From assembly GCA_019420305.1 (NCBI GenBank), contig JAHZHL010000010.1:52312-116311 (forward strand): DNA of 64,000 nucleotides, read 5' to 3'. Each line of letters begins with the position of its first letter. The first letter of the stretch is position 1. The stretch is from Bacillota bacterium (GTDB lineage: Bacteria > Bacillota > Clostridia > Peptostreptococcales > Anaerovoracaceae). Of the stretch, positions 1 to 8,117 are shown one piece after another. A program made the translations under genes and the position numbers. The notes under the pieces are model-generated. The model did no database searches. It was not told the DNA's origin and saw nothing but the letters and a program-made list of their open reading frames with translations.

Positions 1-191
1 AATTGGCGGAATTAATAATACAAAAGACGGGTTCAAATTCAGAGATTGTATTTGACAAATTGCCGGAAGATGATCCGATCAAACGTAAGCCAAATATTGA
101 TTTGGCTATCAAAACACTTCAATGGAAACCTATTGTTCCTATTGAGATGGGTATAGATAGAACTATAGGATACTTTAAGGATAGGCATTAA
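1..191 (+). CDS. C-terminal end of a UDP-glucuronate decarboxylase-like NAD-dependent epimerase (partial)
   Basis: Only the last ~62 residues lie in the window; the reading frame is open at the left edge. The tail LPEDDPIKRKPNIDLA followed by a KTLQWKP-type segment and a terminal GIDRTIGYF helix is the usual end of short-chain dehydrogenase/reductase nucleotide-sugar enzymes, and the LPEDDP-R-PDI pattern is typical of UDP-glucuronate decarboxylase (UDP-xylose synthase). The next gene makes UDP-glucuronate, which is that enzyme's substrate, so the pair would form a UDP-glucose to UDP-glucuronate to UDP-xylose route for capsule or exopolysaccharide. A related dTDP- or UDP-sugar dehydratase remains possible because the catalytic YxxxK region is outside the window. 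Confidence 0.7.
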   Translation, partial: LAELIIQKTGSNSEIVFDKLPEDDPIKRKPNIDLAIKTLQWKPIVPIEMGIDRTIGYFKDRH

Positions 192-338
192 TGTTTTGAG
201 ATGGGAGTCTAATTAATAAATGAGTACTAACAATAAAAAAATGAGCATATCTGATTTTTTCGCATACGGATACTAATGCAAATTAACTAGAGAAGTTCAA
301 ATGATAGATGATGGTTCTCATGATTAAGGTGGTGCAGA

Positions 339-1586
339 ATGAAACATTATAAGATAGCAATTGTTGGCACTGGATATGTTGGAATGTCTCTTGCTTTACT
401 GCTGGGGCAGAGCCATATGGTTTGTGCTAAGGATGTGGTCAAAGAAAGAGTCGATATGATCAATGCGGGAGATTCTCCTGTTCATGACGACTACATCGAT
501 CAATACCTTAAGGATGGGAAAAGTAGAATAAGAGCTACGCTAGATCCAAACGAAGCATATGCTGATGTGGAATTTGTTATTGTAGCAGTGCCGACCAATT
601 ATGATCCGGTCAAGAACTATTTTGATACATCAATTGTTGAACATGTAATAGAAGAAGTAATCCATACAAACAAAAATGCGTATATCATAATAAAATCCAC
701 AGTTCCAGTTGGCTTTACAGAAAAGATGCGAGAAGTTTTACACAGTAATAAAATTCTGTTTAGCCCTGAATTTTTAAGAGAATCAAAAGCGTTATATGAT
801 AATTTATACCCTTCGAGGATTATTGTCGGAACTAATCTAACAGATGAACAAAATGTGAGAATGGCTAGGTTATTTGCAGAAATGTTGGCTGATGCCGCCG
901 ATGAAGACAGCGTTCCAAAGCTTATAATAGGTGCATCTGAGGCTGAAGCAATAAAACTCTTTTCTAATACTTATCTTGCAATGAGAGTAGCATATTTCAA
1001 CGAGCTTGATACATATGCAGAAGCGAGAGGACTAGACAGCCGTCAAATCATCGAAGGTGTGTGTTTGGATTCCAGAATAGGAAATTTCTACAACAACCCT
1101 TCATTCGGCTACGGTGGATATTGCTTACCCAAAGATACCAAACAACTATTGGCCAATTATGATAATGTACCAGAGAATATTATTCAAGCAATTGTTGATG
1201 CAAATAGAACACGAAAAGATTTTATTGCAACCCGTGTATTAGAAAAAGCCGGTTATTATGACTATGAGAATAATAATATATACTCGCCTGTTGAAGGGAA
1301 GCGAGTTGTAATCGGTGTATTTAGGCTCGTAATGAAGAGTAATTCTGACAACTATAGAAATAGTTCCGTGCAAGGCGTTATTAAACGTATAAAAGCCAAA
1401 GGAGCAGAAGTAATAATATATGAACCTTCTCTTCCGGACAACTCAACATTTTTTGGAAGCTCGATAGTTAATAATTTGGGTGAGTTTAAAGAAAAAAGCT
1501 CTGTAATAATTGCTAATAGATATGACAAATGCCTTGATGATGTTCAAGACATAGTATATACGAGAGATCTTTATGGTAGAGATTAA
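339..1586 (+). CDS. ugd: UDP-glucose 6-dehydrogenase
   Basis: This 415-residue protein matches the UDP-glucose/GDP-mannose dehydrogenase family in length and motifs. It oxidises UDP-glucose twice with NAD+ to give UDP-glucuronate in the cytoplasm. The N-terminal Rossmann motif GTGYVG is at residues 10-15, SPEFLRES lies in the middle domain, and the catalytic cysteine is in GYGGYCLPKD (Cys262). The start follows an AAGGTGGTG-like ribosome binding site. It stands about 150 bp downstream of a UDP-glucuronate decarboxylase-like gene in AT-rich sequence, consistent with polysaccharide precursor synthesis. Confidence 0.95.
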   Translation: MKHYKIAIVGTGYVGMSLALLLGQSHMVCAKDVVKERVDMINAGDSPVHDDYIDQYLKDGKSRIRATLDPNEAYADVEFVIVAVPTNYDPVKNYFDTSIVEHVIEEVIHTNKNAYIIIKSTVPVGFTEKMREVLHSNKILFSPEFLRESKALYDNLYPSRIIVGTNLTDEQNVRMARLFAEMLADAADEDSVPKLIIGASEAEAIKLFSNTYLAMRVAYFNELDTYAEARGLDSRQIIEGVCLDSRIGNFYNNPSFGYGGYCLPKDTKQLLANYDNVPENIIQAIVDANRTRKDFIATRVLEKAGYYDYENNNIYSPVEGKRVVIGVFRLVMKSNSDNYRNSSVQGVIKRIKAKGAEVIIYEPSLPDNSTFFGSSIVNNLGEFKEKSSVIIANRYDKCLDDVQDIVYTRDLYGRD

Positions 1587-1593
1587 GAATGTA

Positions 1594-1629
1594 GCTTGCC
1601 TAGTTCTGCGTTAGCTATGTTAGGCAAGC
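1594..1629. repeat. 9-bp inverted repeat downstream of ugd
   Basis: The arms gcttgccta (1594-1602) and taggcaagc (1621-1629) are perfectly complementary with an 18-nt spacer. They sit 8 bp after the ugd stop and before the convergent restriction-enzyme remnant. No T-run follows, so terminator function is uncertain. Confidence 0.5.
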
Positions 1630-1645
1630 CACATCCCTTTGTACG

Positions 1646-2260
1646 TTAGTTCAAAGTGTTTGAAAGATATTTCCTTATTTCGGCATCAAGCTGTTCTTTT
1701 GATTTTGTAAACGGCTGTAAGTTTGCAGCCCACGATCTGCCGGGGGCCGGTCCTAGGACGGCGTGCGTCATCATGTTGCTACGGCCGTGACCGGGAGCGT
1801 GGTTTCCGAAGCCCTCAAGCAGGCAGTTCCAAACAGGCTTGAACCGCACAATCACCATTGACTCTGCCAGCGGAATCCAAATATCATCTACAGCGGGGAA
1901 GCGACAGCGGAAGTCAGCAAGGTTCAAGTTTGTCGTAGCCTTGATGGATTTAGCGTGGTCATTAAGTCGTTTATACAGTGCGGTACCAAGATCAACATCC
2001 TCGCCCTGACCACCTTTTCTGGCACTGCTTTGCCAACATAAATCGGGGGACAGAGATACTGGTCATCCTTGTTGACTTCGGTCAAAGCGGCGTAAGTCGG
2101 GAAATCGCCTATGTAGCAGAGTGCATATAACACTGGCACTGATAAAACGGCTCGGCGGCAACGGCTGAACATCTTGCTCAAGAAGAGACTCTGCTACCTG
2201 TTCGCCCAGAGGATTATAGGGTGTCAGAACAGGGATATTTTCATTATTTCTTGAAGCCAT
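1646..2260 (-). pseudogene. Eco29kI-like GIY-YIG restriction endonuclease remnant with two frameshifts
   Basis: Three overlapping minus-strand frames join into one ~205-residue protein. The start at 2260 (MASRNNENIPVL) runs to FISASV. A shift near 2128 then continues YALCYIGDFPTY and PIYVGKAVP. A second shift near 2021 continues RKGGQGEDVDLG through KATTNLNLADF to the C-terminal half with GFGNHAPGHGR. YAL...IYVGKA is the GIY-YIG nuclease core, and the FKPVWN...GFGNH segment is characteristic of Eco29kI-type type II enzymes, which cut DNA unless it is methylated by a partner methyltransferase. Both frameshifts remove downstream motifs, so the gene should be dead. The partner methyltransferase remnant lies immediately upstream. 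Confidence 0.8.
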
Positions 2261-2516
2261 TTTTACTCATCCTTTCTATTTGATCATACACGGATTGTCC
2301 GACTGCGGCAGCGAGTTTAACAGGGACAGCATTTCCTATTTACCTCATGCTTTCGATCCAGGATGCGCTGAACAGATAATCATCCGGGAAGGTCTGTATC
2401 CTCGTACTTTCTCTGAATGTGTAGTAGCGGACGCTGCCGTCATCAAGAACAACCGTATTTTTACCGCTGGGGATGCCATGCGCTCTGGCTTTTCTTTTTC
2501 GGACAACCTGTGAATT
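2244..2516 (-). pseudogene. C-terminal remnant of a C5-cytosine DNA methyltransferase with an internal stop
   Basis: Read on the minus strand, this frame gives GIPSGKNTVVLDDGSVRYYT, then FRESTRIQTFPDDYLF, SASWIESMR, a stop, then IGNAVPVKLAAAVGQSVYDQ. This is the end of a C5-cytosine methyltransferase: the RE-RIQ-FPDDY segment followed by motif X (usually MRQIGNAVP). The stop at 2340-2342 (TAA on the minus strand) sits exactly where Gln (CAA) is expected, so a single C-to-T change explains it. The 5' two thirds, including the catalytic PC motif, are absent. The gene end overlaps the start of the Eco29kI-like endonuclease by 17 bp, as in a methyltransferase-endonuclease operon. Confidence 0.78.
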
Positions 2517-2618
2517 GTAAAGAATTCCCCTTTAAATGTAATAAATGGTACGGAAACACGGAGATATTTAATGATATAATAAAAGCAAATACGACCATAT
2601 AAAAATGCGCCATTTTTT

Positions 2619-2649
2619 TTGAAAGTTTAAACAAAGAACACGGTATAAT
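2619..2649 (+). promoter_or_regulatory. Candidate promoter of the PP2C-kinase cluster
   Basis: TTGAAA (2619-2624) and a perfect TATAAT (2644-2649) are separated by 19 bp, about 48 bp before the phosphatase start. Another TATAAT, preceded by TG in extended -10 spacing, lies at 2575-2580. The upstream 2520-2696 stretch holds no gene. Confidence 0.5.
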
Positions 2650-2696
2650 AAAGCTGGATATTCAGAAAAGAAGAAGGAAAGCTGAGGATTGTCCCA

Positions 2697-3470
2697 ATGA
2701 AGATAGAGAGCGCTGGCGGAACCCACATAGGAAAGGTCAGAGCAAATAATGAAGACAACTTTTACATAAACGGATACTATAAGAAGAACACAGAAGTTTC
2801 TGTAAAAGCGGCGGAAGACAGTATAGAAAGAGATTGGTATACATATGCCGTTTGTGACGGTATGGGAGGGGAATCGCGTGGAGAAGTTGCTTCTTTGATG
2901 GCTCTGGAAATTTTAGAAAAACAGGATCAGAGCAATACCGCGTTCTTTTCCGAATATGTCCAAAAAGCCAATGAGACGATTTGTGAAGAAATGAGGTTGT
3001 GCGGCGGAAACAGGATGGGGACGACTCTGGCGCTACTGCATCTGAAAGAGGGACACGCGGCATTCTGCAATTTGGGAGACAGTCGGATTTATCGGTGGAG
3101 AGAAGGGACGCTGACACAGCTCAGCCGTGATCATACAAGAGCTGAACAGCTGGTGAGAGCTGGAATTCTGAGTGAAAAACAAGCCAGAAACAGTGATCAG
3201 CGCCACATTTTGACCCAGCATTTGGGTGTGTTTCAGGAAGAATTCCTGTTGGAGCCGGAAACAGGCCGGGATCTTGTGGTGCGGAAAAAAGATATATTCC
3301 TGCTTTCCAGTGATGGGCTGACGGATATGTTGGATGACTGGGAACTGGAAGCCCTGCTGACGGACTATCAGGATGAATCACCTAAAAAAATGGTGAATGA
3401 ACTGATTTGCAGAGCGCTTGACAAGGGGGGACGGGACAATCTTTCTGTAATTGTGGTGAAAGCGTTATAG
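2697..3470 (+). CDS. PP2C-family Ser/Thr protein phosphatase
   Basis: This 257-residue soluble protein has the full set of bacterial PP2C (PPM) motifs: RANNED with Asp20, CDGMGG with Asp54, the GDSRIYR and SRDHT core, SSDGLTDML, and the C-terminal GGRDNLSVIVV. These place two metal ions for hydrolysis of phospho-Ser/Thr. The length matches stand-alone enzymes of the PrpC/Stp type. It lies 24 bp upstream of a transmembrane Hanks-type kinase, the usual pairing, so it probably reverses phosphorylation by that kinase and perhaps also by the second kinase further down the cluster. It is the first gene after the promoter. Confidence 0.93.
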   Translation: MKIESAGGTHIGKVRANNEDNFYINGYYKKNTEVSVKAAEDSIERDWYTYAVCDGMGGESRGEVASLMALEILEKQDQSNTAFFSEYVQKANETICEEMRLCGGNRMGTTLALLHLKEGHAAFCNLGDSRIYRWREGTLTQLSRDHTRAEQLVRAGILSEKQARNSDQRHILTQHLGVFQEEFLLEPETGRDLVVRKKDIFLLSSDGLTDMLDDWELEALLTDYQDESPKKMVNELICRALDKGGRDNLSVIVVKAL

Positions 3471-3494
3471 TTTTCATTATTCAGGAGCTTTTGA

Positions 3495-5315
3495 ATGGAT
3501 ATTAATTACTACAAAAAATATGAGCCTTTGTTTAGTGCCTGGTATATTAAGCGACTGATTGGCGAGGGAAGCTTTGGGAATGTATATGAAATTGAACGGA
3601 AAGAAATGGGGCAGGTGTACCATGCCGCGCTGAAAGCGATAACGATTCCTCAGAGTCAGAGCGAAATCCGAAGTGTTGAAGCAGACGGTATGAGCCGGGA
3701 AGAAATAACGGATTATTATAAGGGGCTTGTTCAGGATCTGATTAGCGAATTGGTCATTCTTTCAAAATTGAAGGGAACCAGTAATATTGTCAGCTATGAG
3801 GATCATCTTCTGGTAGAACATGAGGACGGAATCGGATGGGATATTCTGATTCGTATGGAACTGCTGACGCCATTGTTCGACCATATTGCGAAACACACCA
3901 TGACAAGGCGAGATATTATCAGTCTGGGAATTGATCTGTGCAGGGCTTTGGAATTATGCCAAAAGTACAATATTATTCACAGAGATGTAAAACCGGAAAA
4001 TATCTTTATATCACCGAATGGTGACTATAAGCTGGGTGACTTTGGCATCGCCAGAACGGTAGAAAAGACAAGCAGTGGACTGTCTCAAAAAGGTACATAC
4101 ACTTATATGGCCCCGGAGATCTACAGAGGCTGTGATTATGGGTCGACGGTTGATATTTATTCGCTGGGAATTGTCATGTACCGACTGCTCAATGAAAATC
4201 GCACGCCTTTTCTGCCGCCATACCCGGCGCCGATTACGCATAACGATCGGGAAGATGCCTTGATTAAGCGGATTCGTGGAATGAAAATCCCTATGCCGAA
4301 AAATGCATCGGGAAGGCTGGGAGAAATCGTCTTAAAAGCATGCGACTGGGAGCCGCAGAATCGTTATAGCTCCGCGACTCAGATGCGTATGGAACTGGAA
4401 GCGATTGCTTATCACAAAGAAGAAGAGCCGCTGCTCTTTCCAGAAGGAACGGAACTTTTGCTCAAACCTGTGGAGTATATGGATTCGGCGAAGGGGACGG
4501 AAGGAAAGACAGTTTCTTTATTTGATAAAGGGAAATCTTTGCGGCGAGAAACAATAGGGGAAGGCACAAGGAACAACCCACCGGAACAAAGCGGCGCCGG
4601 GCAGAATGAAAGACGCTCCTTGAGACGTATTCTGGCAGGAACCCTTTTGATGCTGCTCTTTGCTGCGGCTATTATATATTTTACGCTGCCAAAGGAAGTG
4701 ACAGATATTATCGGGATTGGAGACACCGTTGATCTTTATATCGGAGAACAGATAAAACCCGAATACAAAATACTTCCGGAACGTTTTGCGGATGAAACGA
4801 TATTGTTTTCTGCAGAAGATGAAGATATTGTTTCTGTCAACAGTAAAGGGATATTGAAAGGAAAAAAGATTGGGAGTACTGAAGTATTAATTGCTGCGAA
4901 AGGGTATTCGAAGAAAGTAAACGTAAATGTGGTTGCTAAAATAACGGAGATTAAAAATGTCGGGAAGGTAATTCGGGTGGAAGAGGGAGAAACTGTGGCG
5001 ATAAAGCCCCGTTTAAAACCGGATGAATTTGCTGATGAACCCGTCAGGTACCATATTAAGAATCCTGAAACCGCGAGTATCAGTGCCAATGGAAAGTTAA
5101 GAGGAAAGAGGAAAGGCACAACAAAGCTGATTGTAACTGCGGGAGGATGCCAAAAAACAGTAAAGGTGGTTGTTTATGAATATACACCATCTCAGCAGGA
5201 ACCAACGGACGCTTCATACAGTGCCCCGGATCCAACGCAACCGGTGTATTCCTATCAGGAACCAACGGATGCTCCGCGGCAGCCAACCGCATCGGCAGGG
5301 GAGTATTGGGAATAA
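3495..5315 (+). CDS. Transmembrane Hanks-type Ser/Thr kinase with two external Ig-like (Big_2-like) domains
   Basis: This 606-residue protein has a cytoplasmic kinase domain (about 1-300). Visible motifs are GEGSFGNVY, ALKAI with Lys47, HRDVKPEN with catalytic Asp164, DFGIAR near 182, and an APE motif. A charged linker leads to one membrane helix near 378-400. Two extracytoplasmic repeats follow, each with the bacterial Ig-like pattern (RFADETILFSAEDED...SVNSKG and EFADEPVRYHIKNPE...SISANG), and then a Pro/Thr-rich tail with a duplicated QEPTDA unit. The external part differs from the PASTA domains of PrkC/Stk, so the ligand is probably not muropeptide. It has the same layout as the kinase at 8118. 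Confidence 0.93.
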   Translation: MDINYYKKYEPLFSAWYIKRLIGEGSFGNVYEIERKEMGQVYHAALKAITIPQSQSEIRSVEADGMSREEITDYYKGLVQDLISELVILSKLKGTSNIVSYEDHLLVEHEDGIGWDILIRMELLTPLFDHIAKHTMTRRDIISLGIDLCRALELCQKYNIIHRDVKPENIFISPNGDYKLGDFGIARTVEKTSSGLSQKGTYTYMAPEIYRGCDYGSTVDIYSLGIVMYRLLNENRTPFLPPYPAPITHNDREDALIKRIRGMKIPMPKNASGRLGEIVLKACDWEPQNRYSSATQMRMELEAIAYHKEEEPLLFPEGTELLLKPVEYMDSAKGTEGKTVSLFDKGKSLRRETIGEGTRNNPPEQSGAGQNERRSLRRILAGTLLMLLFAAAIIYFTLPKEVTDIIGIGDTVDLYIGEQIKPEYKILPERFADETILFSAEDEDIVSVNSKGILKGKKIGSTEVLIAAKGYSKKVNVNVVAKITEIKNVGKVIRVEEGETVAIKPRLKPDEFADEPVRYHIKNPETASISANGKLRGKRKGTTKLIVTAGGCQKTVKVVVYEYTPSQQEPTDASYSAPDPTQPVYSYQEPTDAPRQPTASAGEYWE

Positions 5316-5341
5316 AAGCACCGAAAAGGAGAAATGAGAAA

Positions 5342-6886
5342 ATGACGGAGCATAGATATAAGATATTCAATTCAGGATTGTTTGTTGTAGTTATTGCGGC
5401 AGTATTCTTTTGGGTTTTATTCAGCACGACAGAAGCAAAAGCGGCGACAGTCTTAAAAAATCCGATGATCAACGGCACCGGAACTGTGTCCACTTGGGAC
5501 ACTGTCTATTTTGGGCGCTATCCTCAGTCCTCTAATGGAAACGGAGGATTTCGTACAGAACCAATCCGTTGGAGGGTGATAAAAGTGAATGGATCGGAAG
5601 TATGGTTACTGGCGGATAAAAAGCTGGCAGCAGTTCCCTTTCACAAAGTACTGGGAGCAGTGAGTTTTTCAAATTCGTATTTAAGAAACTGGTTGAATAA
5701 CGCGTTTTTTAATACTGCATTTACGGCTGCGGAGCGGAATGCGATTATAAATACATCTTACGGAAAGGTACACACAATCAGCAGATCGGAAGTTTCCAGT
5801 GCTTCTTTCGGATTTATAAACAATGCTTCCAGGGCGGCGGATAATACGGACTATACGGTGAGTGAACTGAAAAAACATGCTGGAAGTGTGGAACTGGAAG
5901 GTATCAAGCGGTATCCGAAAACATATGGCGCTTACTGGCTCAGAGAGACTTCAGACAGCAGCGGGATTACTTGGGTCGTGAGAGGAACCGGATTTGGAGA
6001 AGTACAACAGTACGGAAGAGTTACCTCCCTGATTACGGGAGTGCGACCCATGATTCGTCTGAATACGGCCGCGGCAAATTGGACTTATGCCGGAACCGTA
6101 GATAATAAAGGAAATCTGTCAAAGGCGACACAGGTGATTTCCGTCAGTAATTCTTTTACGAAAACGTATGGAGCGGCACCTTTTCGGCTGGGAGCGAAAG
6201 CGGAGGGGAATTTGTCTTATCGATCTTCAAATACCAAAGTCGCTGCAGTTTCTTCAACAGGTACGGTTACAATCAAAAATGCAGGGACAGCAATACTAAC
6301 GGTAAAGGCCGCTGCCACCAGCGGGTACAATGCGGCGAGCAAAAATATAAAACTGACTGTCAAAAAAGCGCCTCAGAATATTTACGCCAAAAACCAGACA
6401 AAGACGTATGGCGCAAAAAAATTCAAACTAAAAGCTTCCGCCAGGACAAAGCTATCCTATAAAAGCGGCAATTCAACAATCGCGAAAGTTTCTCCTGCCG
6501 GAACGGTTTCCATAAAAAACCCAGGTAAAGCAACGATTACCATTACAGCGGCGGAATCCGCGAATTATAAAAAGGCCGTGAAAAACGTCAGTCTGAATAT
6601 TAAATTAAAAAAGCCGGTGTTGAAGGTGCGAGCTCTGGGAAACCGAAAACTCAGGCTCACTTGGAGCCGGGTGCCGGGAGCTGCCGGATACCAGGTATAT
6701 CTGTACGACACAAAAAGGAAAAAATATGTTCGAAAAATCACAAAAAAGGCAAAGAACCGCTATGCGATTCATGGAAATGTAAAAAGAGGGAAGGTGTGCA
6801 AATATAAAGTGCGGGCATACCGCAAGGTAAGCGGCAAGAAGGTGTACAGTGCGTATTCATCTGTGAAAAAAGGGAAGTCAAGGTGA
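5342..6886 (+). CDS. Secreted DUF6273-like protein with Ig-like and FnIII-like repeats
   Basis: The start at 5342 (MTEHRYKIF) follows AAAGGAG; an in-frame upstream codon at 5306 overlaps the kinase end and is less likely. The protein is about 514 residues. An N-terminal hydrophobic segment ends near KAAT, fitting a signal peptide. Residues ~40-260 (VYFGRYPQSS, PIRWRVIKV, SNSYLRNWLNNAFF, VRPMIRLN) look like the DUF6273 carbohydrate/surface-protein domain. Two similar ~80-residue Ig-like units follow, with the shared phrases KTYGA and SNTKVAAVSSTGT or NSTIAKVSPAGT. The end is a FnIII-like domain with TWSRVPGAAGYQVYLYD and a very basic C-terminus. Its position between two kinases with Ig-like sensors suggests a matching envelope partner; that role is inference. 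Confidence 0.82.
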   Translation: MTEHRYKIFNSGLFVVVIAAVFFWVLFSTTEAKAATVLKNPMINGTGTVSTWDTVYFGRYPQSSNGNGGFRTEPIRWRVIKVNGSEVWLLADKKLAAVPFHKVLGAVSFSNSYLRNWLNNAFFNTAFTAAERNAIINTSYGKVHTISRSEVSSASFGFINNASRAADNTDYTVSELKKHAGSVELEGIKRYPKTYGAYWLRETSDSSGITWVVRGTGFGEVQQYGRVTSLITGVRPMIRLNTAAANWTYAGTVDNKGNLSKATQVISVSNSFTKTYGAAPFRLGAKAEGNLSYRSSNTKVAAVSSTGTVTIKNAGTAILTVKAAATSGYNAASKNIKLTVKKAPQNIYAKNQTKTYGAKKFKLKASARTKLSYKSGNSTIAKVSPAGTVSIKNPGKATITITAAESANYKKAVKNVSLNIKLKKPVLKVRALGNRKLRLTWSRVPGAAGYQVYLYDTKRKKYVRKITKKAKNRYAIHGNVKRGKVCKYKVRAYRKVSGKKVYSAYSSVKKGKSR

Positions 6887-6911
6887 TTTTATATAGCAGG
6901 AAGGTTAAAAA

Positions 6912-8057
6912 ATGGCAAGACGGCTGAGAAATCAGACAATTCGTGAAGGATTAAATACAGATGGAGCAAATGATTTCGCGAAAAATCCTTATAACAGCGC
7001 GCAGGATGTGAAATTGAACTGGTGGGGATTTTTTTCGAATTACCGAATAAAAAAATGGAAACAGGAACTTAAGAATTTGTGTGAGAAGACAGGGGTTTCA
7101 CTGGATGACGTCTGCCAATATATGGGGATTCAGTACTCTGCTCTTCCGGGTTTTTATCGAAAGCTGCCCAAATCCAGAGAAACATACATTGGGATCGGTA
7201 TGGCATATCGACTTCCTTTAGAGCGAATCAATCGGTGGATTGTAAAATATGGCGGGAAGAAAAAATTATATGTGAAAGATGCGCTGTATGATTTGATTTG
7301 GATCTATTTAATCCATGCGAATGCTAGTAACGCAGGAGAGTCAGAGCACAACTATTATCAGAAATTTGAAGAGTGCAGAGCGTCTGTGGAGGAAATTTAT
7401 AACCGGATGAATATTGAAACAGATGCGGAAGATGTTGCGACTGCTGAGCTGGATGAAGAGGCCAGGAGGATTGTTTTCGACACGGAATATATTGCGCTGA
7501 AAGCCTTTGTGCGGGATCATATAAAAGCATTTCATTCTGCCTATGCGCGCCCCAAGAATTTTATTAGAGGGTATATTGATAGCATTCTGAGGGTAAAAAA
7601 CGAGAATCGGATTAGCGGACGCAGCTGGACGCTGAATACGTTGCGAGGTGACCTGGATGATTCTATGATCAATTATCTGACTTCCGGAATCAAATATGTG
7701 CCGAAGAGTAAAAAAACACATATTTCTATGGGGCTTGCGGTCGGCATGACAACGAATGAACTGAATCAGTACTTGCAGATGTTGGGATATGCCCCCCTCG
7801 ACGGAACCCATCTGGAAGAAGGAATCTTGCTTAATCTGCTGGAAAAATGGGAAGAGGCGCACCCTGTACAAAGGCAATTTAAAGAAATCTGTTTGAAAGA
7901 ATCGACATCGGATAAGGGGTTGAAAGAACAGGAAAAAATGCAGGCGGTAAATGAAATGCTGGGGTTGAGAAGTGACTTGAAAGAAGCTTATGAGAAGTCA
8001 CAAGCTTTGCGTCAAACCTGCGGGAAGTCGAAAAAGTTCCCCTACATGAATGAATAA
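6912..8057 (+). CDS. Unrecognised cytoplasmic protein with two HTH-like segments
   Basis: This 381-residue protein has no membrane segment or signal peptide. I do not recognise the family. Two stretches resemble each other and a degenerate Cro/CI-type helical layout: residues ~58-105 (GVSLDDVCQYMG...LPKSRETYIGIGMAYRLPLE) and ~240-295 (DDSMINYLTSG...VPKSKKTHISMGLAVGMTTNEL). The shared pattern is a P-K-S-(R/K)-(E/K)-T-(Y/H)-I-(G/S)-(I/M)-G block followed by a small-residue helix. The start is preceded by GCAGGAAGG. It lies 25 bp after the secreted protein and before the second kinase. It could be a phospho-regulated DNA-binding or adaptor protein of the cluster; this is inference from position. 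Confidence 0.75.
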   Translation: MARRLRNQTIREGLNTDGANDFAKNPYNSAQDVKLNWWGFFSNYRIKKWKQELKNLCEKTGVSLDDVCQYMGIQYSALPGFYRKLPKSRETYIGIGMAYRLPLERINRWIVKYGGKKKLYVKDALYDLIWIYLIHANASNAGESEHNYYQKFEECRASVEEIYNRMNIETDAEDVATAELDEEARRIVFDTEYIALKAFVRDHIKAFHSAYARPKNFIRGYIDSILRVKNENRISGRSWTLNTLRGDLDDSMINYLTSGIKYVPKSKKTHISMGLAVGMTTNELNQYLQMLGYAPLDGTHLEEGILLNLLEKWEEAHPVQRQFKEICLKESTSDKGLKEQEKMQAVNEMLGLRSDLKEAYEKSQALRQTCGKSKKFPYMNE

Positions 8058-8061
8058 TCTG

Positions 8062-8070
8062 TGATATAAT
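8062..8070 (+). promoter_or_regulatory. Extended -10 promoter before the second kinase
   Basis: TGATATAAT gives a perfect TATAAT with an upstream TG at extended -10 spacing, 48 bp before the likely start codon of the second kinase. A convincing -35 was not seen. It would allow expression apart from the upstream genes. Confidence 0.45.
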
Positions 8071-8117
8071 AATCGCAGTGAAAAGGGGGAGGGTGCGAAT
8101 CGGTATAGGCATTGAAT

